Shown: positions 49,000 through 58,594 of the stretch, one piece after another
Numbering within the stretch: the first letter of the stretch is position 1
How the letters are laid out: every line of letters starts with the position of its first letter
Assembly (NCBI RefSeq): GCF_029773605.1
Contig: NZ_CP103807.1
Span: 1-64,000 of the forward strand
Source of the DNA: Actinobacillus genomosp. 2
GTDB taxonomy: Bacteria; Pseudomonadota; Gammaproteobacteria; Enterobacterales; Pasteurellaceae
Direction of reading: 5' to 3'
DNA length: 64,000 nucleotides
Notes under the pieces: generated by a model
What the model saw: the letters and a program-made list of their open reading frames with translations, nothing else
Databases searched by the model: none
What the model was told of the DNA's origin: nothing
Made by a program: the position numbers and the translations under genes

Positions 49000-50397
49000 T
49001 TATTGAAGAATCAAGTAGAAATTTGCGTTGCCACGTAAAATATTTAATGCAACGACAGAAGGTTTTGAATCTAACACTTCACGTAATTGATTAATATTTT
49101 CCACAACGACACGGTTTACACCGACGATAATATCGCCTTCTGCCAATCCTCTATTTTCAGCTAATGAACCTTTGGCAATCTTAGCAATTTCAACCCCTTT
49201 GATACGATCTTTATCAAAGTTTGTTAATTCTGCACCTTTTAGCCCTGGAATCAGATCTTTTACATTCGCTTGTGCTGTTTTACCTTGTTCCGCCTGTAAA
49301 GTCACTTTAGCTTTTTCTTGTTTACCGTCACGTAAGTAGGTTAACTCAATCTCTTTACCTACGCCTGAAGTTGCCACTTTTGCACGTAATTCGCTAAAAC
49401 TACGGATTTTTTGACCGTTGATTTCAGTAATTACATCACCGGCTTTTAGTCCTGCTTTCGCAGCAGCAGAATCGGTCAATACTTCACTGATAAATGCACC
49501 TTGTTGTGCGTTGATATTAAATTCTTTAGCGAGATCTGCATTGAGTTCACCGCCTTTAATACCTAACATACCACGTTTAACTTCGCCGTATTGAATAATT
49601 TGTTGTACTAAATTATTCGCCATATTCGCCGGGATCGCAAACGCAATACCTGCATTACCACCGCTTGGAGAGATAATCGCGGTATTAATACCGATTAATT
49701 CACCGTTTAGGTTGATTAATGGGCCACCTGAGTTACCTTGGTTTACTGCCGCATCGGTTTGGATATAGCTTTCGTAACCTTCGTCAATACTGCCGGTTGA
49801 ACGTCCTAATGCCGAAATAATGCCTGAAGTTACCGTCTGACCTAAACCGAATGGATTACCGATTGCTACGCTGAAATCACCGACACGTAATTTATCCGAA
49901 TCGGCAAATTTTAATTCGGTTAAATCTTTCGGGTTTTCCATTTGGACTAATGCTACATCAGATAACGGATCCGCACCGACCAATTTGGCTTTAAATTCAC
50001 GACCGTCTTCTAATTTGATGGTAATTTTATCTGCATCTTTTATCACGTGGTTATTGGTAATGACATAACCTTTTTCGGCGTTAATAATCGCACCTGAGCC
50101 TTGCCCACGGAAGTTACGTGGTGTGCTTCGTTCACCAAACATATCAGGGCCGAAGAAAAATTCAAATTCTTCGGGAATATCTCTACGATATTGTGCATTT
50201 TCTGTTTTTGTTTTGCCTTCAACTGAAATGCTGACCACTGCCGGACGCACTTTTTCGATCATCGGTGCAAGACTTGGTACTGCTTGTCCTTCAACAGCAG
50301 TCGGTAATGTTGCATTGACGATGCTAGGTGTAGCAAACATCCCTAGACCAAGAACGAAAGACGCTAAAATTGATTTTTTCATTGTTTTATTCATCAT
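49000..50397 (-). CDS. degP: Periplasmic serine protease/chaperone DegP (HtrA)
   Basis: DegP degrades or refolds misfolded envelope proteins. The 465-residue precursor has a signal peptide (MKKSILASFVLGLGMFATPSIVNA). The trypsin-like domain has its catalytic triad in NNHVIKDAD (His), DPLSDVALVQ (Asp) and GNSGGPL (Ser). Two PDZ domains follow (from about residues 280 and 385). The short loop after FGPDMFG lacks a long Gln-rich linker, so it is between DegP and DegQ in form. Two adjacent ATGs (50397, 50394) are possible. A sigma-E-like promoter lies upstream. Confidence 0.95.
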   Translation of the reverse strand: MMNKTMKKSILASFVLGLGMFATPSIVNATLPTAVEGQAVPSLAPMIEKVRPAVVSISVEGKTKTENAQYRRDIPEEFEFFFGPDMFGERSTPRNFRGQGSGAIINAEKGYVITNNHVIKDADKITIKLEDGREFKAKLVGADPLSDVALVQMENPKDLTELKFADSDKLRVGDFSVAIGNPFGLGQTVTSGIISALGRSTGSIDEGYESYIQTDAAVNQGNSGGPLINLNGELIGINTAIISPSGGNAGIAFAIPANMANNLVQQIIQYGEVKRGMLGIKGGELNADLAKEFNINAQQGAFISEVLTDSAAAKAGLKAGDVITEINGQKIRSFSELRAKVATSGVGKEIELTYLRDGKQEKAKVTLQAEQGKTAQANVKDLIPGLKGAELTNFDKDRIKGVEIAKIAKGSLAENRGLAEGDIIVGVNRVVVENINQLREVLDSKPSVVALNILRGNANFYLILQ

Positions 50398-50458
50398 AAA
50401 TCCTTTGTTTTCATGGTGATGTTAATTTCTCACAAACAAGTTTGTTGTTCGTGTTCGT

Positions 50459-50486
50459 TAAGACCAAATAATTTGGGGGCAGTTCA
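50459..50486 (-). promoter_or_regulatory. Sigma-E-like promoter of degP
   Basis: On the minus strand, GAACT (50486-50482), 17 bases, TCTTA (50463-50459), close to the extracytoplasmic sigma-E pattern GGAACTT-N16-TCTGA and about 60 bases before the degP start. Confidence 0.4.
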
Positions 50487-50587
50487 TCTGAAAACAAGGA
50501 AAATCGGAAAATAATACCTTCATATTGATTTATGAAGGCTAAATTCATCATTAAATTGTGCAAAATTTGTCAAATTTTAAAAAACCT

Positions 50588-50616
50588 TTGACTTTAAGAT
50601 TGAGTTAATAGAGTAT
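50588..50616 (+). promoter_or_regulatory. Candidate promoter of the mla operon
   Basis: TTGACT (50588-50593), 17 bases, GAGTAT (50611-50616), 36 bases before the mlaF ATG. The -10 is weak. Confidence 0.35.
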
Positions 50617-50651
50617 TGCCAACCATTTTCTATTTAATAAAGAAACTTCTC

Positions 50652-51455
50652 ATGCGTGATAATGAATACTTAGTTGAAGTAAAAAATCTTACCTTCAAAC
50701 GAGGGGAAAGAGTTATTTATGACAACTTAAATCTGCGAGTGCAGAAAGGGAAAATTACAGCGATTATGGGGCCTTCCGGTATCGGTAAAACGACATTATT
50801 ACGTTTAATAGGCGGTCAGATTTTACCGGAAATCGGCGAAATATTATTTGATGGTGAAGATGTTTGTACAGCCTCGAACAGTAGGTTATATGCAATTCGC
50901 CAACGTATGGGTATGTTATTCCAGTCAGGTGCATTATTTACTGATTTATCTACCTTCGATAATGTTGCTTTCCCTATTCGTGAACACACGAAATTACCTG
51001 AAAAATTAATTCGGAAATTAGTGTTAATGAAATTAGAATCGGTCGGCTTACGTGGTGCGGCAGATCTTATGCCGGCAGAACTTTCCGGCGGTATGGCACG
51101 CCGAGCGGCACTTGCTCGAGCGATTGCACTTGATCCAGAATTAATTATGTATGATGAACCCTTTACCGGACAAGATCCGATTAGTATGGGGGTTATTGTT
51201 GAATTAATTAAAAAACTTAATCAGGCATTAAATTTAACCTCAATCGTGGTGTCACATGATGTAACGGAAGTATTAAGTATTGCTGATTATGCTTATATCG
51301 TAGCGGATAAGAGAGTTATTGCGGAAGGTACACCGGATGCTTTAAGAGCAAGTCAAGATCCGCAAGTCGTTCAATTCTTGGCGGGTAAAGCGGATGGTCC
51401 GGTACGTTTTCATTACCCAGCTAAAGATTATACGGAGGAGCTGTTTAGTGATTAA
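50652..51455 (+). CDS. mlaF: Phospholipid transport ATP-binding protein MlaF
   Basis: MlaF is the ATPase of the MlaFEDB complex that moves phospholipids between inner and outer membranes to keep lipid asymmetry. The 267-residue product has Walker [15 protein letters not shown], signature [16 protein letters not shown], Walker [16 protein letters not shown] and the H-loop VSHD. The ATG at 50652 starts the conserved part. The upstream ribosome site is weak (AAAGAAAC), and an in-frame TTG at 50616 is an alternative. It overlaps mlaE by eight bases. Confidence 0.95.
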   Translation: MRDNEYLVEVKNLTFKRGERVIYDNLNLRVQKGKITAIMGPSGIGKTTLLRLIGGQILPEIGEILFDGEDVCTASNSRLYAIRQRMGMLFQSGALFTDLSTFDNVAFPIREHTKLPEKLIRKLVLMKLESVGLRGAADLMPAELSGGMARRAALARAIALDPELIMYDEPFTGQDPISMGVIVELIKKLNQALNLTSIVVSHDVTEVLSIADYAYIVADKRVIAEGTPDALRASQDPQVVQFLAGKADGPVRFHYPAKDYTEELFSD

Positions 51456-52224
51456 TTTTATCAGTAGTATCGGCTCTAGCGTTATCGGATTTATTCGAGC
51501 CTTTGGGCGATCAACTTTTATGTTACTCGGGGCTCTTATCGGAAAACCACAGTTCCGTAAGCATACACCGTTATTAATTAAGCAGTTATATGTGCTAGGT
51601 GTACAATCTTTATTGATTATTATGCTCTCCGGCTTGTTTATCGGTATGGTACTAGGGCTGCAAGGTTATGTCGTATTGGTTGATTTTGCCGCAGAAACTA
51701 GTTTAGGAACGTTAGTTTCTCTGTCTTTATTGCGAGAACTCGGTCCGGTTGTAACCGCATTATTATTTGCCGGTCGAGCCGGTTCGGCATTAACCGCCGA
51801 AATTGGTTTAATGAAAGCAACTGAGCAACTTTCTAGCCTTGAAATGATGGCGGTTGATCCACTAAGACGAATTATCGCACCACGTTTTTGGGCAGGTGTG
51901 ATTTCAATGCCGATTTTGGCCGCGATTTTTACCGCAATTGGGATCTGGGGAGGTTCGCTTGTCGGTGTGGATTGGAAAGGCGTTGACGGTGGCAGTTTTT
52001 GGTCGGTGATGCAAAATTCGGTTGATGCCAGCGATTTAATTAACGGCTTTGTAAAAAGTATTATTTTTGCATTTGCTGTTGTATGGATTGCGTTATTTAA
52101 CGGTTATGACTCAACGGCAACATCGGAAGGTATTAGCCAAGCGACCACACGTACGGTAGTTCACGCTTCATTAGTCGTGTTAGGACTGGATTTTATTTTA
52201 ACCGCGATTATGTTCGGTGGTTAA
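51448..52224 (+). CDS. mlaE: Phospholipid transport permease MlaE
   Basis: MlaE is the membrane permease of the Mla ABC system. The 258-residue protein has about five to six hydrophobic segments and the family sequences [39 protein letters not shown] and [20 protein letters not shown] place the start at GTG 51448 because GGAGGAG lies eight bases upstream and the conserved MINFISSIG follows. A longer frame from 51394 would overlap mlaF much more. Confidence 0.94.
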   Translation: MINFISSIGSSVIGFIRAFGRSTFMLLGALIGKPQFRKHTPLLIKQLYVLGVQSLLIIMLSGLFIGMVLGLQGYVVLVDFAAETSLGTLVSLSLLRELGPVVTALLFAGRAGSALTAEIGLMKATEQLSSLEMMAVDPLRRIIAPRFWAGVISMPILAAIFTAIGIWGGSLVGVDWKGVDGGSFWSVMQNSVDASDLINGFVKSIIFAFAVVWIALFNGYDSTATSEGISQATTRTVVHASLVVLGLDFILTAIMFGG

Positions 52225-52242
52225 TTCACTAAGGAAAAGACA

Positions 52243-52767
52243 ATGCGTCAATCAATTAAATATGAATTTTGGGTAGGTTTATTCGTATTACTCGGCTTAG
52301 CGGCTTTAGTATTTTTAGGATTAAGAGTGGCTAATGTGCAAGGATTTACTTCTGAAAAAACTTATACCCTCTATGCAACTTTTGATAATATCGGTGGACT
52401 AAAGGTTCGTGCGCCGATTAAAGTCGGAGGAGTAGTTGTAGGGCGAGTTTCCGATATTAGTTTAGATGCTCAAACTTATACACCGAAAGTGTCACTTGCT
52501 GTTAATGAGGATTTTAATAAAATTCCTGACACAAGTTCACTTTCAATTAAAACTTCGGGTTTATTAGGCGAACAATATATTGCGTTAAATATCGGCTTTA
52601 TGATGGAAGGCGAAACGGAATATATGAAAGAAGGCAGTAGCTTTTCTGATACAAATTCGGCAATGGTATTGGAAGATTTAATCGGTCAGTTCTTATACGG
52701 CGATAAAAAATCGGATAAAACTGACGGAGAAAATGCAGAAGGCAAAGAAGAGCCTAAAGCACAATAA
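52243..52767 (+). CDS. mlaD: Phospholipid-binding MCE protein MlaD
   Basis: MlaD is anchored in the inner membrane and forms a periplasmic hexameric ring that binds phospholipid. The 174-residue protein has one N-terminal membrane segment (EFWVGLFVLLGLAALVFLGLRVA) and one MCE domain (YATFDNIGGLKVRAPIKVGGVVVGRV). A Lys/Glu-rich tail ends it. Length is near E. coli (183). It follows mlaE by 18 bases with ribosome site AAGGAAA. Confidence 0.94.
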   Translation: MRQSIKYEFWVGLFVLLGLAALVFLGLRVANVQGFTSEKTYTLYATFDNIGGLKVRAPIKVGGVVVGRVSDISLDAQTYTPKVSLAVNEDFNKIPDTSSLSIKTSGLLGEQYIALNIGFMMEGETEYMKEGSSFSDTNSAMVLEDLIGQFLYGDKKSDKTDGENAEGKEEPKAQ

Positions 52768-52804
52768 TTGCAAAGTGACATTCACGGCGTAATATTTTAT
52801 TTTA

Positions 52805-52821
52805 GGTGGGATGACCACCTT
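52805..52821 (+). terminator. Short hairpin between mlaD and mlaC
   Basis: AGGTGG/CCACCT around a GATGA loop (about 52804-52820) with no T run. It may adjust the mlaC level or protect mRNA; it is not a convincing terminator. Confidence 0.4.
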
Positions 52822-52838
52822 ACATTTGGAGATTTTAA

Positions 52839-53477
52839 ATGTTAAAAAATATCAAAAAAGCAATCGTAACTGGTTTTGTAGCATTAGCAACGTTATTTTC
52901 AGCACAGGCATTTGCAGAAACTAGTCCTTATACGTTAACTCAACAAGCAGCAGATAAATTATTTGGTGATATTAAAGCGAATCAAGGTAAAATTAAGTCA
53001 AATCCTGAATACTTACGTACTATTGTACGCAATGATTTAATGCCTCATGTACATGTAAAATATGCAGGTCAGTTAGTGTTAGGTAAAAACTTATCTTCGG
53101 CGACAGATGCTCAACGTGAAGCATTCTTTAACGCATTTGGTCAATTTGTTGAGCAATCATACGCACAAGTATTAACACAATATACTGATCAACAAGTTCA
53201 AATTGAAAATGAAAAACCGACTGACGGTAAAACAATCGTGAGTATTCGTGTGAATTTAATTCAATCAAATGGTGCTCAACCGGTTAAATTAGACTTCAAA
53301 TGGCGTAAAAACAGTAAGACTGGCGAATGGCAGGCTTACGATATGGCAGCTGAAGGTGTAAGTATGGTAGCAACCAAACAAAACGAATGGAGTGGTGTAT
53401 TACGTCAAAAAGGTATTGACGCTCTAACTGCTCAAGTTGCACAATCAGCAAAACAACCGATTACATTAAGTAAATAA
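52839..53477 (+). CDS. mlaC: Periplasmic phospholipid-binding protein MlaC
   Basis: MlaC ferries phospholipid between the outer-membrane MlaA complex and MlaFEDB. The 212-residue precursor has a signal peptide (MLKNIKKAIVTGFVALATLFSAQAFA), followed by the Tol-Tol-Ttg2-type domain with YLRTIVRNDLMPHVHVKYAGQLVLG-like sequence, VEQSYAQVL and GVSMVATKQNEW. Ribosome site TTTGGAG. MlaA is not in the window. Confidence 0.94.
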   Translation: MLKNIKKAIVTGFVALATLFSAQAFAETSPYTLTQQAADKLFGDIKANQGKIKSNPEYLRTIVRNDLMPHVHVKYAGQLVLGKNLSSATDAQREAFFNAFGQFVEQSYAQVLTQYTDQQVQIENEKPTDGKTIVSIRVNLIQSNGAQPVKLDFKWRKNSKTGEWQAYDMAAEGVSMVATKQNEWSGVLRQKGIDALTAQVAQSAKQPITLSK

Positions 53478-53487
53478 TTATAGTTTT

Positions 53488-53847
53488 ATGAAGCCGCAAA
53501 AAACATTACAATGGGGCATTCAGCAAAATAATGAAAGCTTATTTGTAAAATTATCCGGTGAATTAACTCGAGACACGTTGCTTCCGCTTTGGAAGCAGCG
53601 TGCTTCTTTTTTATCGCCGAAAGGTAATCAACATATTTATTGGGATTTAAAAGATCTTGAACGTGTTGACTCAGCCGGATTTACATTACTTGCCGAATTA
53701 CTCAATCATTATCAAAAACAAACGCCGAACTGTTTAATCAATGTGCCGGAAGTTGTTAAAACGTTGGCAGAATTGTTTGATTTAACTGTATGGCTAAATA
53801 CATTCTTAGTGTGTGAAAGTAAACACTGTACTAAACCTCAAGGATAG
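53488..53847 (+). CDS. mlaB: STAS-domain protein MlaB
   Basis: MlaB binds MlaF and is needed for assembly and activity of the transporter. The 119-residue product is a single STAS domain with KLSGELTRDTLLPLW near the N-terminus and WDLKDLERVDSAGFTLLAELL carrying the conserved Ser/Thr region. It follows mlaC by ten bases. Confidence 0.9.
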   Translation: MKPQKTLQWGIQQNNESLFVKLSGELTRDTLLPLWKQRASFLSPKGNQHIYWDLKDLERVDSAGFTLLAELLNHYQKQTPNCLINVPEVVKTLAELFDLTVWLNTFLVCESKHCTKPQG

Positions 53848-53853
53848 GAATAG

Positions 53854-54114
53854 ATGGAACCAAAACAACTTGAAGAAATTTTAAAGAACGCATTATCTCA
53901 TGCAAGTGAAGTTCATGCTCAAGGCGAAAATTCACATTATGGCGTAATCGTCGTCAGTAATGAACTTGCACAATTATCAAAAGTAAAACAACAGCAAGCA
54001 GTATATGCACCATTGGGCGAATATTTTGCGACTAATGCAATCCATGCTTTAACGATTAAAGTATTTTCAAGCGAACAGTGGAAAAAAGAGCGTTTACTTA
54101 ATCTAGCAGGTTAA
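53854..54114 (+). CDS. ibaG: BolA-family protein IbaG
   Basis: IbaG (YrbA) is a BolA-like protein associated with monothiol glutaredoxins and acid response. The 86-residue product has the BolA-like fold pattern with VVSNELAQLSKVKQQQAVYAPL and HALTIKVFSSEQW near the C-terminus. It lies between mlaB and murA, the usual place in gammaproteobacteria. Length matches (84-89). Confidence 0.92.
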   Translation: MEPKQLEEILKNALSHASEVHAQGENSHYGVIVVSNELAQLSKVKQQQAVYAPLGEYFATNAIHALTIKVFSSEQWKKERLLNLAG

Positions 54115-54127
54115 CTTTTTTACAATT

Positions 54128-54217
54128 AATGGATAATTGATAATGAATTAAAGCGGTTAAATTTTTTGTGAAATGTATAAAAAATCGCTTATCTTCCTTC
54201 ATTATTGATTGTCCATT
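54128..54217. repeat. Nested inverted repeat between ibaG and murA
   Basis: Outer arms 54128-54147 and 54198-54217 match in inverse at 17 of 20 positions (AATGGAyAATyrATAATGAA). Inside is a degraded USS pair (AAGCGG near 54151 and CGCTT near 54186). The element fills almost the whole spacer. Confidence 0.6.
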
Positions 54218-54237
54218 ACTTATTTCTAAATTTCTAA

Positions 54238-55524
<1,287 letters not shown>

Positions 55525-55540
55525 TTTTTTATAAAATGGG

Positions 55541-55567
55541 AAAGGTCGCTTTATGCGGCCTTTTTTA
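55541..55567 (+). terminator. Terminator after murA
   Basis: AAAGGTCGC (55541-55549) pairs with GCGGCCTTT (55555-55563) with one G-U pair, followed by TTTTTT. Confidence 0.8.
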
Positions 55568-55705
55568 TATCAGAGGCATATATCGGTTTAAATATCTTAT
55601 AGTAAGCGGTTGAATTTTGTGGATTATTTACAAATATCAGAATCCCTATATTTCAACCCTGTTTTCAAGTAAAATAGATAAGATTTTTTCTATGAGGAAT
55701 ACATA

Positions 55706-57375
55706 ATGTCAACTCAATTTGTATATACGATGCACCGTGTCGGCAAAGTTGTGCCACCGAAGCGTCATATTCTTAAAGATATTTCTTTAAGTTTTTTCCA
55801 GGTGCAAAAATCGGGGTACTTGGTTTAAATGGTGCGGGTAAATCAACCTTATTACGTATTATGGCTGGCGTGGATAAAGAGTTTGAAGGTGAAGCTCGTC
55901 CGCAACCAGGAATTAAAATCGGTTATTTACCGCAGGAGCCAAAATTAGATCCACAACAAACTGTACGTGAAGCGATTGAAGAAGCGGTTTCGGAAGTAAA
56001 AAATGCGTTAACTCGTTTAGATGAAGTTTATGCGTTATATGCTGATCCGGACGCGGATTTTGATAAGTTAGCTGCAGAGCAAGCTAACTTAGAAGCGATT
56101 ATTCAAGCACATGACGGTCACAATCTTGATAACCAATTAGAACGAGCAGCGGATGCGTTACGTTTACCGGAATGGGATGCAAAAATCGAACATTTATCGG
56201 GTGGTGAACGCCGTCGTGTGGCACTTTGCCGTTTATTACTCGAAAAACCGGATATGTTATTGTTAGATGAACCGACCAACCACTTGGATGCGGAATCGGT
56301 AGCGTGGTTAGAACGCTTCTTACATGACTATGAAGGTACAGTCGTCGCGATTACCCACGACCGTTACTTCTTAGATAACGTAGCAGGCTGGATCTTAGAG
56401 CTTGACCGTGGTGAAGGTATTCCTTGGGAAGGTAACTACTCTTCTTGGTTAGAGCAAAAAGAGAAGCGTTTAGAACAAGAAGCGGCGGCGGAATCTGCTC
56501 GCCAAAAATCGATTGCGAAAGAATTGGAATGGGTGCGTCAAAACCCGAAAGGTCGCCAAGCGAAAAGTAAAGCACGTATGGCACGTTTTGACGAGCTTAA
56601 CTCAGGCGAATATCAAAAACGTAACGAAACCAACGAACTCTTTATTCCGCCTGGTCCACGTTTAGGTGATAAAGTTATCGAAGTGAGTAACTTAACTAAA
56701 TCTTATGGTGACCGCACATTGATTGATGATTTGTCATTCTCGATTCCAAAAGGTGCGATCGTAGGGATTATCGGTGCCAACGGTGCGGGTAAATCGACCT
56801 TATTCCGTATGCTTTCAGGTCAAGAACAGCCTGATTCAGGCTCAATCGTAATGGGTGAAACGGTAGTGTTAGCCTCTGTAGATCAGTTCCGTGATTCGAT
56901 GGACGATAAGAAAACCGTATGGGAAGAAGTGTCGAACGGTCAAGATATTTTAAATATCGGTAACTTTGAAATTCCAAGCCGTGCTTATGTTGGTCGTTTC
57001 AACTTTAAAGGTGTGGATCAGCAAAAACGTGTTGGTGAGTTATCCGGTGGTGAACGTGGTCGTTTACACTTGGCGAAACTTCTGCAACGTGGCGGTAACG
57101 TATTGTTATTAGACGAACCGACCAATGATTTGGACGTTGAAACCTTACGTGCGTTAGAAAATGCGATCTTAGAATTTCCAGGCTGTGCAATGGTTATTTC
57201 GCACGACCGTTGGTTCTTAGACCGTATCGCAACCCACATCTTAGACTACGGCGATGAAGGTAAAGTGACCTTCTACGAAGGTAACTTCTCTGATTACGAA
57301 GAGTGGAAGAAGAAAACTTTAGGTGATGCGGCAACGCAACCTCACCGTATCAAATATAAACGTATTGCGAAGTAA
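55706..57375 (+). pseudogene. ettA: EttA (ABC-F translation factor), reading frame broken by one base near the N-terminus
   Basis: EttA is an ABC-F ATPase that binds the ribosomal E site and gates early elongation according to ATP/ADP. The ATG at 55706 begins the usual N-terminus (MSTQFVYTMHRVGKVVPPKRH). After codon 31 (AGT TTT TTC) the frame runs into TAA at 55826, giving only 40 residues. The rest (55798-57375) is intact in the -1 frame and resumes exactly at PGAKIGVLGLNGAGKS. One missing base in the T tract at 55792-55797 explains it. The remainder has both ABC domains, LSGGERRRVALCR, LSGGERGRLHLAK, the arm/linker and RIKYKRIAK. From the first ATG in the second frame (55861), 504 residues lacking the first Walker A could be made. 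Confidence 0.85.
55792..55798 (+). other. T_TTT_TTC slippery-type heptamer in ettA
   Basis: In the start frame the codons read AGT TTT TTC, so the heptamer T_TTT_TTC has the X_XXY_YYZ form of -1 frameshift sites. Slipping back one base here gives Ser-Phe-Phe-Pro-Gly, the sequence conserved in EttA. I see no convincing downstream pseudoknot or upstream Shine-Dalgarno-like stimulator. Confidence 0.5.
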
Positions 57376-57384
57376 TACTTGAAT

Positions 57385-57438
57385 AAGCGGTCGGTTTTTG
57401 GTGGAAATTTGCAAATTTCCCTTGAAATTCGACCGCTT
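57385..57438. terminator. Nested USS hairpin after ettA
   Basis: AAGCGGTCG (57385-57393) pairs with CGACCGCTT (57430-57438). Inside is a second perfect palindrome, GGAAATTT-GC-AAATTTCC (57403-57420). It separates ettA from dnaQ. Confidence 0.65.
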
Positions 57439-57461
57439 GCATCTTTTGATTAGGCAATAAA

Positions 57462-58235
57462 ATGAGTGAACAACCGATAGTAAGACAGGTGGTGCTGGAT
57501 ACCGAAACAACCGGTATGAGTTTTAGCGGACCACCACAAATTGGGCATAATATTATTGAAATCGGTGCGGTTGAAGTGATTAACCGTCGTTTAACCGGCC
57601 GTACTTTTCACGTCTATATTAAACCGCCGCGAGAAGTGGATGAAGAGGCGATTAAAGTTCACGGTATTACCAATGAGTTTTTGCAAGATAAGCCTGTGTT
57701 TGCCGACGTTGCGGACGAATTTATTGAATTTATTAAAGGTGCAGAGCTAATCATTCATAATGCCCCCTTCGATGTGGCGTTTATGGATCAAGAGTTTTCT
57801 TATTTAGAAAACCCTCCGCCAAAGACGGCTGAAATGTGCAGTGTGACCGATAGTCTTGCGGTTGCTCGAAAAATGTATCCTGGCAAGCGTAATAACTTAG
57901 ATGCATTGTGCGATCGTTTAGGCATTGATAACAGTAAACGTGTGCTTCACGGGGCGTTACTGGATGCGGAGATTCTGGCAGATGTATTCCTGATGATGAC
58001 CGGCGGACAGCTGGCATTATTAGGTGAAGAAGATACAGCCGTTAATCACGAAAATGTTGCAGATCTTGGTTTAAGTACACTCACGACATTTGAAACAAGC
58101 GGTTTAGTTGTGTTGCAATTGACTGAAGAAGAACAGTCCGCACACGAAGAATATCTTAAACTGATTGATAAAAAATCTAAGGGAAATTGTATTTGGATGC
58201 GCCCGAAGGAAGCAGAATCAGAACAAATTCATTAA
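57462..58235 (+). CDS. dnaQ: DNA polymerase III epsilon subunit (proofreading exonuclease)
   Basis: DnaQ is the 3'-5' proofreading exonuclease of the replicase. The 257-residue product has the DEDDh exonuclease motifs VLDTETTG, HNAPFDVAFMD and HGALLDAEILADV. The remainder is a C-terminal tail that binds the polymerase subunit. Length is close to E. coli (243). A USS core (58095-58104) in the tail region encodes Thr-Ser-Gly. No rnhA is adjacent in this window. Two tRNA-Asp genes follow. Confidence 0.96.
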   Translation: MSEQPIVRQVVLDTETTGMSFSGPPQIGHNIIEIGAVEVINRRLTGRTFHVYIKPPREVDEEAIKVHGITNEFLQDKPVFADVADEFIEFIKGAELIIHNAPFDVAFMDQEFSYLENPPPKTAEMCSVTDSLAVARKMYPGKRNNLDALCDRLGIDNSKRVLHGALLDAEILADVFLMMTGGQLALLGEEDTAVNHENVADLGLSTLTTFETSGLVVLQLTEEEQSAHEEYLKLIDKKSKGNCIWMRPKEAESEQIH

Positions 58236-58292
58236 TTGCTTGATTTATTTGATTTTAAAATAAGCAAATAAATTTGTTTCGTAAAAAATAAT

Positions 58293-58321
58293 TTGACGCT
58301 TGTGGCATAAATCCGTATTAT
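58293..58321 (+). promoter_or_regulatory. Promoter of the tRNA-Asp pair
   Basis: TTGACG (58293-58298), 17 bases, TATTAT (58316-58321), with the first tRNA base 17 bases further. Near-consensus sigma-70. Confidence 0.75.
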
Positions 58322-58337
58322 TGGTTTTACCAGTTGC

Positions 58338-58414
58338 GGAGTGGTAGTTCAGCTGGTTAGAATACCTGCCTGTCACGCAGGGGGTCGCGGGTTCGAGTCC
58401 CGTCCATTCCGCCA
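58338..58414 (+). tRNA. tRNA-Asp (GTC), first copy
   Basis: 77 bases including an encoded CCA. Anticodon loop CCTGTCACG gives GTC. The acceptor stem is GGAGTGG with CCATTCC, and the T-loop is GTTCGAGTC. It is nearly identical to the second copy 41 bases downstream. Confidence 0.97.
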
Positions 58415-58455
58415 ATTAATTTTTAATTATTGAATTTAATTCGATAATACCATGT

Positions 58456-58532
58456 GGAGCGGTAGTTCAGCTGGTTAGAATACCTGCCTGTCACGCAGGG
58501 GGTCGCGGGTTCGAGTCCCGTCCGTTCCGCCA
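58456..58532 (+). tRNA. tRNA-Asp (GTC), second copy
   Basis: 77 bases with encoded CCA, anticodon GTC. Its acceptor stem is GGAGCGG with CCGTTCC. The two copies differ only at this one base pair and are probably one transcript. Confidence 0.97.
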
Positions 58533-58541
58533 ATTTTTCAA

Positions 58542-58573
58542 AAAAAAGCCTCTGAGAAATCAGAGGCTTTTTT
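58542..58573. terminator. Terminator after the tRNA-Asp pair
   Basis: AAAAAAGCCTCTGA (58542-58555) with TCAGAGGCTTTTTT (58560-58573), perfect 14-bp stem, loop GAAA. It also serves the convergent SufE-type gene. Confidence 0.92.
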
Positions 58574-58594
58574 CATTCCACTTAATTAAGCGTT

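Noticed and set aside
50398-50651. Possible small RNA between degP and mlaF
   Set aside because: A small hairpin (CCTTCATA/TATGAAGG, 50517-50538) has no T run, and no promoter-terminator pair encloses it.
51394-51447. Longer MlaE start
   Set aside because: It would overlap mlaF by 62 bases. The GGAGGAG and conserved N-terminus support GTG 51448.
58236-58292. Possible further tRNA or small gene between dnaQ and the tRNA-Asp pair
   Set aside because: Only AT-rich sequence and the tRNA promoter are seen.
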